From NCBI RefSeq assembly GCF_030382115.1, contig NZ_JAUDRJ010000003.1:3656419-3681001 (forward strand): a DNA stretch of 24,583 bases, given 5' to 3'. Of this stretch, positions 8,272 through 15,339 are shown one piece after another (within the stretch, counting starts at the first letter, position 1; each line of letters starts with the position of its first letter). The translations under genes were made by a program, and so were the position numbers. The notes beneath the pieces were generated by a model. It saw only the letters and a list, made by a program, of their open reading frames with translations, was not told the DNA's origin and made no database searches. The DNA comes from Nostoc sp. GT001 (lineage in GTDB: Bacteria > Cyanobacteriota > Cyanobacteriia > Cyanobacteriales > Nostocaceae).

Positions 8272-10046
8272 TGTTAACTAATGATACAAAAGCAGAAAAT
8301 CAACGGAATTATCAGAAGTTAATCGTAGCCATAGAAGCTAGCCAGGGTATTCTAAACTTGCTAATTGCAGTTTGCAATGACAGCAATTTACGCGAAGACC
8401 TCATTCAGCAATACGAAACTGAACTCAAACAGCAGGACTTTCTTACCTATCGGATAGGGGTACGCAATCAAGACCCTAGTTTACGCTATGCCGTAGCGCA
8501 GTTAATAGAGGCAGAGCCAGATTTACAACAGGATAATCCGGCGGTAATTACAGTATTAGGTATAGATAAGTTGCTGTCGGTAAAGCTAGACGCGCCTAAA
8601 TCAGAGGAAGACAGGTTTTTTGGCTATTTACAATGGACAAGAGAAGCACTGCGACAATTTCGCTTTCCGATTGTGTTGTGGTTAACTGAACCAATGTTGG
8701 TTCGCTTGGTGGAAAAAGCGCCGGATTTTTGGAGCTGGCGGGGTGGGGTGTTTTGGTTTAAAAGCGAGTCTGTACCTCAAGAATTAGCAAGCGCGAATGT
8801 TTCACAACATATATCAAATACGGTATCAGAGGAAGCAGGCCGTTTACCTCTAGAAGAAATTTTACGACTAATTGAGCAAATTGAAGCTCAAGAGAAGGAA
8901 GCGCCATTACTAGCAACGCTTTATGAGAGCTTGGCAGAAGCTTATCAACAGCGCTATGACAGTCCGCAAGAACGCCAATTGGCAATTAAGGCATATCAAA
9001 AGGCAATCGCCTTGCAAACAAAGTTGGGGTTAAAGGCTGATTTAGCTAGTAGCTTAGAAAAGTTAGGAAATCTCTATTTTGAATTTAAAAATGAGGTCAA
9101 ACTAGCTCATGATTTTTATGAACAGGCACTCTTAATTTACCAGGAAATAGGCGACAAGCAAGGGGAAGCTAATACATTAAAATCTATCGGCGATGTTTTG
9201 CAGTTCCTCGACCGACGTGATGAAGCATTACAACGCTACAAAACCGCTTCGTTATTTTACCAGGAAATAGGCGATCGCTTGGGGGAAGCTAATACATTAA
9301 GAGCTATGGGCGATGTATTGCAGTTCCTCAAACGCAGTGATGAAGCGTTACAAGCTTACGAAACCGCTTGGTCATTTTACCGCGACACTGGTTCTCGCTT
9401 GGGGGAAGCTAATACATTAATAGCTATCGGCGATGTATTGCGGTTCCTCGACCGACGTGATGAAGCGTTACAAGCTTACGAAACCGCTTTGTCATTTTAC
9501 CACGACACTGGTTCTCGCTTGGGAGAAGCGAATACATTAAAAGCTATCGGCGATGTATTGCAGTTCCTCAACCGACGTGATGAAGCATTACAACGTTACG
9601 AAATCGCTTTATCATCTTACCGCCAGATTGGCGATCGCTTGGGGGAAGCTAACATCCTGCAAGAATTCGGTAAGTTGCAAGAAAATCCCCAGCAAGCACT
9701 AGAATATCTCCAGCAAGCACAAAACCTCTACATCCAAATTGACAGTATCTACAGTCAAAGTCGTAATCTGGCATATTTTATCGCCAATCTCCAGTTAAAT
9801 ATGGGAGACTCAGAAGCCGCAATTAATTCCTTAACTGATGCGGCTAAACTCGCCAGCACCATTAACTATGCACCAATTCAAAAATACGCCCAGACTCGCA
9901 TAGACGAAATCAACTCTACACATAAACCAAGACGCGGACTAAAAGAGAGATTTATGCAATTTATCCAGCAGCCGTGGGTAAAAAAATTGTTTTTTGTTGT
10001 TATGTTCGTGGGTGGTATAGTGATTGCTCTAGTGGGGCGTCGCTGA
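8271..10046 (+). CDS. TPR-repeat protein with C-terminal membrane anchor, partner of the ATPase
   Basis: A 591-residue protein in three parts. Residues 1-170 are a conserved-looking globular domain (LREDLIQQYETELKQ, NPAVITVLGIDKLL, RFFGYLQWTREALRQF, FPIVLWLTEPML, ending FWSWRGGVFWF at 153-163). From memory this resembles the N-terminal domain of TPR proteins paired with ATPases in cyanobacteria; it has no Walker A. Residues about 190-545 are tetratricopeptide repeats of the 40-residue IGDRLGEANTL.AIGDVLQFL type, with four near-identical copies starting at 293, 333, 373 and 413 and a fifth, partial one at 453. Residues 573-588 (LFFVVMFVGGIVIALV) are a single hydrophobic helix flanked by KK and RR, probably a tail anchor that leaves the TPRs in the cytosol. 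Coupled to the ATPase gene by a TAATG overlap. Specific function unknown. Confidence 0.82.
   Translation: MLTNDTKAENQRNYQKLIVAIEASQGILNLLIAVCNDSNLREDLIQQYETELKQQDFLTYRIGVRNQDPSLRYAVAQLIEAEPDLQQDNPAVITVLGIDKLLSVKLDAPKSEEDRFFGYLQWTREALRQFRFPIVLWLTEPMLVRLVEKAPDFWSWRGGVFWFKSESVPQELASANVSQHISNTVSEEAGRLPLEEILRLIEQIEAQEKEAPLLATLYESLAEAYQQRYDSPQERQLAIKAYQKAIALQTKLGLKADLASSLEKLGNLYFEFKNEVKLAHDFYEQALLIYQEIGDKQGEANTLKSIGDVLQFLDRRDEALQRYKTASLFYQEIGDRLGEANTLRAMGDVLQFLKRSDEALQAYETAWSFYRDTGSRLGEANTLIAIGDVLRFLDRRDEALQAYETALSFYHDTGSRLGEANTLKAIGDVLQFLNRRDEALQRYEIALSSYRQIGDRLGEANILQEFGKLQENPQQALEYLQQAQNLYIQIDSIYSQSRNLAYFIANLQLNMGDSEAAINSLTDAAKLASTINYAPIQKYAQTRIDEINSTHKPRRGLKERFMQFIQQPWVKKLFFVVMFVGGIVIALVGRR
9147..9650 (+). 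repeat. 120-bp tandem repeats inside the TPR gene
   Basis: Four complete 120-bp units (9147-9266, 9267-9386, 9387-9506, 9507-9626) and part of a fifth encode 40-residue TPRs. Large blocks are nearly identical at the DNA level, e.g. GGGGAAGCTAATACATTAA and GATGAAGCGTTACAAGC, and two units carry a HIP1 octamer at the same place. The identity goes well beyond protein conservation and suggests recent duplication or gene conversion. Confidence 0.92.
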
Positions 10047-10087
10047 GTCAAAAAAGGGATTACAGCAGTTTTCATGTATTTGAACCA

Positions 10088-10127
10088 CACCCGGTAGGGG
10101 CGCAAGTCCTTGCGCCCCTACCGGGTG
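10088..10127. terminator. 19-bp GC-rich inverted repeat between convergent genes
   Basis: CACCCGGTAGGGGCGCAAG (10088-10106) and its exact reverse complement (10109-10127) are separated by only TC. The hairpin sits between the TPR gene and the convergent mnmA and could terminate both. The GGGGCGCAAG core belongs to a palindromic repeat I recall as dispersed in many Nostoc genomes, so it may be a repeat element as well as, or instead of, a terminator. Confidence 0.7.
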
Positions 10128-10171
10128 GTCTGTTGACCTGAAAATAGCTGTAAAGTCAAGACAGGTGAGAT

Positions 10172-11227
10172 TCAACTAAACTGTTCAATAATTCCGCCAC
10201 CTAATACTTTTTCCCCGTCGTACCACACCGCCGCTTGTCCGGGAGTAATGCTGATTTGGGGTTCATCAAACACCAAACGCACACGGGAATTTTCCAACGG
10301 AATCACCGTCGCTGGTGTAGCCGTTGAACGATAGCGAATTTGCACTTCGGCATGAATTGGGGTGGATGGTTCGGCAATGGAAACCCAGTTTACCCGATTT
10401 ACAGTGCATTCTGGCTGAGTTACCTTGGTGCGATCGCCTACTACTACTTTATTATTTTCCGCATCTAATTCAATCACATACAATGGTTCAGCAGCCGCAA
10501 TTCCCAAACCTTTGCGCTGGCCAATGGTGTAATGATGGACACCATCATGCTGTCCTAAAACTTTGCCCGTGACATCGACAATATCGCCTGTTTTGGGAGC
10601 TAAATATTTATCTAAAAATGCCCGCATGGAACCGTTACTTTCCACTAAGCATAAGTCTTGACTTTCTGGTTTATCAGCAGTTTTCAGCCCGTATTCAGTC
10701 GCAATCCGCCGGGTGTCAGTTTTTTCTAGTTCGCCCAAAGGAAATATCGTTGCTGCAAGTAAATCTTGAGACAAATCATAGAGAAAGTATGACTGGTCTT
10801 TGTTGCGGTCAACAGCCCTTAATAATTGGTAACGTCCAGTTGCTTCGTCATGGCTAATTCGGGCATAATGACCAGTGGCGATGCGATCGCATCCCAATTC
10901 TTCACGGGCATACTGCACCATTGGCCCAAACTTCACCGTTTTATTGCACTGGGAGCAAGGCAAAGGTGTAATACCCGCACTGTAACCAGTCACTAGGTAA
11001 TCGACAATATGCGTCTGAAAGACATCCCGAATATCGACAATCTGATGGGGAACGCCCAGTTGTTCACAAAGTTCAGCCGCGTCGATCATACCTTCAGAGC
11101 AACATTGACCTTTGCCTTTCATTAGCCAAAGAGTCAAACCAATCACTTCATAGCCCTGATGGTGCAGGATAGCTGCGGCGGTGGAACTGTCAACGCCACC
11201 AGAAAGACCAACGACGACTTTTTTCAT
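10172..11227 (-). CDS. mnmA: tRNA-specific 2-thiouridylase MnmA
   Basis: A 351-residue enzyme from ATG 11227; an upstream in-frame ATG at 11269 would add 14 residues that do not look conserved. It thiolates U34 of tRNA Lys, Glu and Gln in the cytosol. The PP-loop motif [15 protein letters not shown] starts at residue 4. The first catalytic cysteine is in [12 protein letters not shown] and the second in [27 protein letters not shown] and [13 protein letters not shown] are further family landmarks, and the C-terminal beta-barrel ends [19 protein letters not shown]. Length is normal. The preferred start places the PP-loop directly at the N-terminus, as in relatives. It is convergent with the TPR gene and monocistronic as far as visible. 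Confidence 0.96.
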   Translation of the reverse strand: MKKVVVGLSGGVDSSTAAAILHHQGYEVIGLTLWLMKGKGQCCSEGMIDAAELCEQLGVPHQIVDIRDVFQTHIVDYLVTGYSAGITPLPCSQCNKTVKFGPMVQYAREELGCDRIATGHYARISHDEATGRYQLLRAVDRNKDQSYFLYDLSQDLLAATIFPLGELEKTDTRRIATEYGLKTADKPESQDLCLVESNGSMRAFLDKYLAPKTGDIVDVTGKVLGQHDGVHHYTIGQRKGLGIAAAEPLYVIELDAENNKVVVGDRTKVTQPECTVNRVNWVSIAEPSTPIHAEVQIRYRSTATPATVIPLENSRVRLVFDEPQISITPGQAAVWYDGEKVLGGGIIEQFS

Positions 11228-11314
11228 ACAAAGCACGACACGATATGCGTGGTTGTCCAATTGTAGCATATACTCTTCAAAGCCTTGCTACTAAAGCGCT
11301 TCAGTTTTAAAGGG

Positions 11315-11432
11315 AGGAGGCAGTGTTTCGACTACGCTCAACAACCAGGCAGGAGGCAGTGTTTCGACTACGCTCAACAACCAGGCAGGAGGCAGGTGGT
11401 CACGGAGCGTTGGTCATTGAGCGTAGCCGAAA
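11315..11432. repeat. 36-bp direct repeats plus inverted copy (CGACTACGCTCAA motif)
   Basis: Two perfect 36-bp copies (11315-11350, 11351-11386) and the first 10 bases of a third (11387-11396) each contain TTTCGACTACGCTCAACAAC. An inverted relative, TTGAGCGTAGCCGAAA, lies at 11417-11432, so the block can fold. The short reading frame running through it (11285-11467) merely translates the repeat and is not considered a gene. The rest of the interval up to 11657 has one HIP1 site and no recognisable feature. Confidence 0.88.
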
Positions 11433-11657
11433 TGAGTCAAAGTGAGACAGAAAGGAAGAGAATTTGACTTGTTTCTTCCATCCATAACAGAAGCGATCGC
11501 GTCCGTAAACAGCTTTCATCTAAGATTAATTACAGATGTATGTTTTGCCACGCAGATGAGGTAACTTTACGTTAACGCTATATAGTTGCTACAACGGTGA
11601 ACTAATTAGTTCCTGATGGAAATTACCTAAAAATACTGTGACTACTTTCTAACTATT

Positions 11658-12656
11658 ATGTCGAGAGGAATATCAAGTCAATTTATCCCATTTCAGAGGC
11701 TACGCCGAAGTTCTAAGGGTTGGAAGCCTACTATGAGACTTTTCTTTTTGTTAGTGGGAGGATGGTTAGTACTGATTCCCGACTCTACCCCAGCAAAAGC
11801 ACAAATTTCCAACAGCAACGTATTACTAGCTCAAGAAACTGGTGAGATTTTACCGCCAACGCCAATAGTTCCTTTTGGTCAACAGCCATCACCGGAGTTA
11901 CAACCAAGTCAGGCAGAGGACTTCAATCAACCGGAAGTGAACTTTCAGCCCACTCAACCAGTACAAGACACTCAATTTGAGCAGAATTTTCAGCCTTCCC
12001 AACCATTACCGAACAATCAGTTTGAGCAGAACTTTCAGCCCGCTCAACCATTACCGAACAATCAATTTGAGCAAAATTTTCAGCCCTCTCAACGTTCACA
12101 GTTTAGTCAATATAACCAGAACTTTGAGCGGTATTTAGTTTACGTTGATGGTAGTGATTTTCAGACACTACAAGCCATACGTCAGATTGAACCCAGTGCT
12201 TACATTCGCCAGTTCCAAGGCCGGACTGTAATTCAGTCAGGAGTTTTTAACAGAGTCGCCAACGCCCAACAACGGGTGAATGAGCTACAGTCACGAGGCA
12301 TATATAACGCCCGAATAATCAGCTTTGGTAACGGACAGGAAATAAATGCAGACAATGGCAACTATAACTATATAGACGATCGCAATAATATAAATGCTAA
12401 TAGGCGAGGCTCTAGATATTATGTCGCCATTCCCACCACTTCTGAACAGTTACCTGCGATCGCAGCACAAGTTAGGCAGAATCTAGGCGGATTGACACAA
12501 GATTTAGGACGATCTGGCGGAGTCCTCGAAAGGACGCAACCACGGGGCCCACACGTAGCAGTCGGGCCTTTCCCCAATCGATTCCAAGCTGAGGAATGGA
12601 ACAGGTATATGCGAAAGCTTGGATACGTTAATGCCAGAGTTTACTACGGAAAGTAA
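11658..12656 (+). CDS. Exported SPOR-like protein with Q/P-rich repeats
   Basis: A 332-residue protein from ATG 11658; ATG 11733 (MRLFFLLVGGWLVLI) would place the signal peptide right at the N-terminus and may be the real start. A hydrophobic segment at 27-41 is followed by STPAKA (43-48), a likely signal peptidase site. Residues 96-155 form four 15-residue repeats of the FQPSQPLPNNQFEQN type, a flexible linker. Residues 158-223 and 258-332 look like two SPOR-like modules (YLVYVDGSDFQTLQAIRQIEP ... IQSGVFNRVANAQQRVNELQSRG, and RYYVAIPTT ... HVAVGPFPNRFQAEEWNRYMRKLGY). SPOR domains bind denuded septal peptidoglycan, so a cell-wall or division-site role is plausible but inferred. No operon partner is visible; cysK follows about 300 bases later. 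Confidence 0.75.
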   Translation: MSRGISSQFIPFQRLRRSSKGWKPTMRLFFLLVGGWLVLIPDSTPAKAQISNSNVLLAQETGEILPPTPIVPFGQQPSPELQPSQAEDFNQPEVNFQPTQPVQDTQFEQNFQPSQPLPNNQFEQNFQPAQPLPNNQFEQNFQPSQRSQFSQYNQNFERYLVYVDGSDFQTLQAIRQIEPSAYIRQFQGRTVIQSGVFNRVANAQQRVNELQSRGIYNARIISFGNGQEINADNGNYNYIDDRNNINANRRGSRYYVAIPTTSEQLPAIAAQVRQNLGGLTQDLGRSGGVLERTQPRGPHVAVGPFPNRFQAEEWNRYMRKLGYVNARVYYGK

Positions 12657-12675
12657 ATAAGTGGGGAGTTAGGAT

Positions 12676-12845
12676 TGACATCCTCACCGACCTAAAGGCG
12701 CTCTTAAGAAGGAGTAATGAGTAATAAGTGATAAGTAATGAGTAAATACCCATTTTTCATCTACTCATTACTCCTTATTCATTACTTGAAAGCATTGCGT
12801 GAAGCCTTGGGATTCAGACCCAAATATGTGGTGAGATAGGAGGTA
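12676..12845. repeat. Folded repeat region, possibly a degenerate IS200/IS605-type end
   Basis: The 304-base gap before cysK holds TTGACATCCTCACCGACCTA (about 12676-12695) followed by AAGG, which resembles the hairpin end of IS200/IS605-type elements from memory; no transposase remains. Next come GGAGTAATGAG (12711-12721) and its perfect complement CTCATTACTCC (12764-12774), with degenerate TAATGAG heptamers between. After that, TTGGGATTCAGACCCAA (about 12809-12825) is a small imperfect palindrome. No coding sequence is seen here. Confidence 0.45.
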
Positions 12846-12960
12846 CACCAACGGCAAGCGCTCCAATGTAAGTATCATAGAATTTTAGGCAAATCAGTTG
12901 TAAATCATGCTACAGCTATAAGCCAAAATTTTTATAGAGACTCACACAAGTACAGTCAAA

Positions 12961-13935
12961 ATGGATATAAAGAATGGCTTCGTTGGCGCTGTTGGCAACA
13001 CCCCTTTAATTCGCTTAAACAGTTTTAGCGAAGAAACAGGGTGTGAAATCCTTGCAAAAGCAGAATTTCTCAATCCTGGGGGTTCTGTCAAAGACCGCGC
13101 CGCACTTTACATCATCGAAGATGCAGAAAAGAAAGGTCTGCTTAAACCTGGTGGCACGGTTGTAGAAGGAACCGCTGGTAATACTGGCATTGGACTTGCA
13201 CATATTTGCAACGCCAAAGGCTACAAATGTCTAATTATTATTCCCGATACCCAGTCACAAGAAAAGATAGACGCACTAACAGCACTAGGAGCAGAAGTTC
13301 GTCCCGTCCCTGCCGTACCCTACAAAGACCCAAACAACTACGTCAAGCTATCTGGTAGAGTAGCTGCTGAGTTGGAAAATGCCATTTGGGCAAATCAGTT
13401 TGATAATTTAGCCAACCGCCTCGCCCACTACGAAACCACAGGGCCGGAAATTTGGACGCAGACAGATGGTAAAATAGATGTATGGACAGCTGCAACTGGT
13501 ACTGGTGGTACTTATGCTGGTGTAGCATTGTACTTAAAAGAACAAAATCCAGCAATTAAATGTGTTGTAGCCGATCCGCTGGGTAGTGGACTTTATAGCT
13601 ATGTCAAAACTGGCGAAATCAAGATAGAAGGAAATTCCATCACAGAAGGCATTGGTAACGGTCGTGTCACAGCCAATATGGAAGGCGCACCTGCTGATGA
13701 TGCCATCCAAATCGATGACCAAGAAGCTTTGCGAGTAGTTTACCAACTGCTGCGGAAAGATGGGTTGTTAATGGGCGGCTCAACGGGTATTAATGTTGGG
13801 GCAGCTGTTGCCTTAGCGAAGCAATTGGGGCCAGGACATACCATTGTCACCATCTTGTGTGATAGTGGTTCCCGGTATCAGTCGCGGATATTCAACCCGG
13901 AATGGCTAGCCTCAAAAGGACTTTCAATAGATTAG
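12961..13935 (+). CDS. cysK: Cysteine synthase A (O-acetylserine sulfhydrylase)
   Basis: A 324-residue PLP enzyme of the fold-type II family that condenses O-acetylserine with sulfide to give cysteine, the last step of sulfate assimilation. Visible features are VGNTPLIRL (11-19), the PLP lysine in NPGGSVKDRAA (Lys44), the substrate loop EGTAGNTGIGLA (69-80; most CysK have EPTSGNTG here), TGTGGTYAG for phosphate binding, and GGSTGINVG near the C-terminus. The C-terminal extension SGSRYQSRIFNPEWL is seen in one CysK subgroup. The EGTAGNTG variant places it in that subgroup rather than the classical E. coli-like CysK. No clear Shine-Dalgarno is visible. The ferredoxin-like gene follows 80 bases downstream, across a heptamer-repeat block. 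Confidence 0.93.
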   Translation: MDIKNGFVGAVGNTPLIRLNSFSEETGCEILAKAEFLNPGGSVKDRAALYIIEDAEKKGLLKPGGTVVEGTAGNTGIGLAHICNAKGYKCLIIIPDTQSQEKIDALTALGAEVRPVPAVPYKDPNNYVKLSGRVAAELENAIWANQFDNLANRLAHYETTGPEIWTQTDGKIDVWTAATGTGGTYAGVALYLKEQNPAIKCVVADPLGSGLYSYVKTGEIKIEGNSITEGIGNGRVTANMEGAPADDAIQIDDQEALRVVYQLLRKDGLLMGGSTGINVGAAVALAKQLGPGHTIVTILCDSGSRYQSRIFNPEWLASKGLSID

Positions 13936-13940
13936 TAATT

Positions 13941-14019
13941 GTCATTAGTCATTAGTCATTGGTCATTAGCTTCCGACTTCTGACTTTTGGCAAATGACAA
14001 ATGACAAAGGACAAATGAC
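13941..14019. repeat. Inverted heptamer repeat block overlapping a start codon
   Basis: Four GTCATTA-type heptamers (13941-13968) are followed, after 23 bases, by four AAATGAC-type heptamers (13992-14019), which are roughly their complements, so the RNA can fold. The second arm contains both candidate start codons (13994, 14015) of the following gene. Confidence 0.85.
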
Positions 14020-14353
14020 CAATATTATTCAACCATCAGACTTCTCAAAAATAGATCGAGACTCTGCTCCTAAATGTGTGCGAGTCTGCCAAAATCGTAC
14101 TTGTAAAAAGCAAGGTGCAGCCAAGATTTTAGCCGCTTTTACCGCTTTGCCAATCCCTGGTGTAACTGTAACGGCTAGCAGCTGTTTAGGACAATGTGGC
14201 AATGGACCGATGGTGCTGATATTACCCGATATGGTCTGGTATAGCGGCGTTCAACCGGATGAAGTATCTCTACTGATAGAAAATCATTTGCTAGGTGGTC
14301 AAAGAGTCAAGCAGATGCTCTATTATCGGTTTCATCCCCAGAAATCAAACTAA
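14015..14353 (+). CDS. Thioredoxin-fold [2Fe-2S] ferredoxin-domain protein
   Basis: A 112-residue protein from ATG 14015 (MTNIIQPSDFS...); the in-frame ATG at 13994 lies deeper in a heptamer repeat and would add only MTNDKGQ. Four cysteines are arranged as CVRVCQNRTCKKQG and, about 35 residues later, CLGQCGNGPM. This matches the thioredoxin-like [2Fe-2S] ferredoxin fold of NuoE-type subunits and small cyanobacterial ferredoxin-domain proteins: the first C plus the C six residues later (in RTC), then CLGQC. The end VWYSGVQPDEVSLLIENHL is typical of the fold. It is a soluble electron carrier or Fe-S sensor; the partner is unknown. It lies 79 bases after cysK, so a link to sulfur metabolism is possible but unproven. 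Confidence 0.82.
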   Translation: MTNIIQPSDFSKIDRDSAPKCVRVCQNRTCKKQGAAKILAAFTALPIPGVTVTASSCLGQCGNGPMVLILPDMVWYSGVQPDEVSLLIENHLLGGQRVKQMLYYRFHPQKSN

Positions 14354-14401
14354 TAAATAATATCAATCTCTGCAATCTTGTTGACTGAAGTGAGGCATCC
14401 A

Positions 14402-15334
14402 ATGAATATCCAGCAACTGCGTCAATCCTTAAAACAAAAGTGGCTTATTTACTACAAGCAAAATACTTCCTGGCTGGTCAAAATGCGAATTTGGGCCACT
14501 TACGATGGTCTACGCCGTCCTTTGTCCGGTTTTATTTTGGCAACACTGTCTGTTTTAGAACCCCAGTTTGATGAAATACTTGCTTTTATGTTGGAGCTGA
14601 ATAACGATCCAGATAAAATAGTCGCCGCTTTAGGTCTTAACTTCAATCCTGATGAAGAGTTACGTTTAATCAAATCAGAGCATTCTATGGCTATAAGCCA
14701 AGTTGAAAGCGAGTCGCCAGATGAGAAGCATTTTGAGGATAAACATTTATCATCGGCTGTAACTGCTAGCAAGATTGCCTCTCATTATCTTGCCAATACT
14801 CTAGATTCCAACTTGCCACGCGCCGACCGAGTTGTTCGATCATTTACAGCTACTACTGAGGTAAGTCGCACACGCGAACCTGCGTTGGTAGTAGCAAATG
14901 CAACTAAAATTGCTCCAGATACTCCGGTAAAAACGCCATCCTCCGGTTTGCCAAGGGAATATCAACTAGTACGCTGGCACTCTGGTCAGTTACCTTCAGG
15001 AGCATCGGCGACAATGACCAGTGAGGTCAACAGCAAAGCCAAAACTATGCCATCTGTGGCGTTAGCTACCGAAGTTAAGAGCAACGCGCCATCTAGCCGA
15101 ATCCCTGTGGATGCATCGTTGGCAATTACCACTGATATTTCTAGTAACGGCAAACCAGTGCGATCGCCAACAATTACTACTGATGCTAAAAGTAACGTTA
15201 AATATCCGAATATTCAACTACAAGAGGTTCAGAGCAAAGTGAATTTACCAACTACAAATGCCCGTAGTATAGCTTCTTGGGTAGATGAATTTTGTTACGG
15301 CGCTAGGGAGAAAGAAAAAGATATTTTGATTTGA
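14402..15334 (+). CDS. DUF5331-like cyanobacterial protein
   Basis: A 310-residue protein from ATG 14402 (MNIQQLRQSLKQKWLIYYKQN), preferred over ATG 14378 because GAGG lies 8 bases before it. The first 85 residues (SWLVKMRIWATYDGLRRPLSGFILATLSVLEPQFDEILAFMLELNNDPDKIVAALGLNFNPDEEL) are highly ordered and match what I recall as DUF5331, restricted to cyanobacteria. The remaining part (about 90-310) is rich in Ser, Thr and Ala with loosely repeated segments (ATEVKSNAPS, TTDISSNGKP, TTDAKSNVKY) and looks disordered. A short final helix, ASWVDEFCYGAREKEKDILI, may be a second conserved motif. No enzymatic motif is seen. Its stop is only 5 bases from that of the convergent ygfZ. Function unknown. 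Confidence 0.75.
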   Translation: MNIQQLRQSLKQKWLIYYKQNTSWLVKMRIWATYDGLRRPLSGFILATLSVLEPQFDEILAFMLELNNDPDKIVAALGLNFNPDEELRLIKSEHSMAISQVESESPDEKHFEDKHLSSAVTASKIASHYLANTLDSNLPRADRVVRSFTATTEVSRTREPALVVANATKIAPDTPVKTPSSGLPREYQLVRWHSGQLPSGASATMTSEVNSKAKTMPSVALATEVKSNAPSSRIPVDASLAITTDISSNGKPVRSPTITTDAKSNVKYPNIQLQEVQSKVNLPTTNARSIASWVDEFCYGAREKEKDILI

Positions 15335-15339
15335 ACTAC

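Noticed and set aside
11285..11467. 60-residue frame with repeated RRQCFDYAQQPG
   Set aside because: It is only the translation of the 36-bp intergenic repeats; no ribosome-binding site and no non-repeat content.
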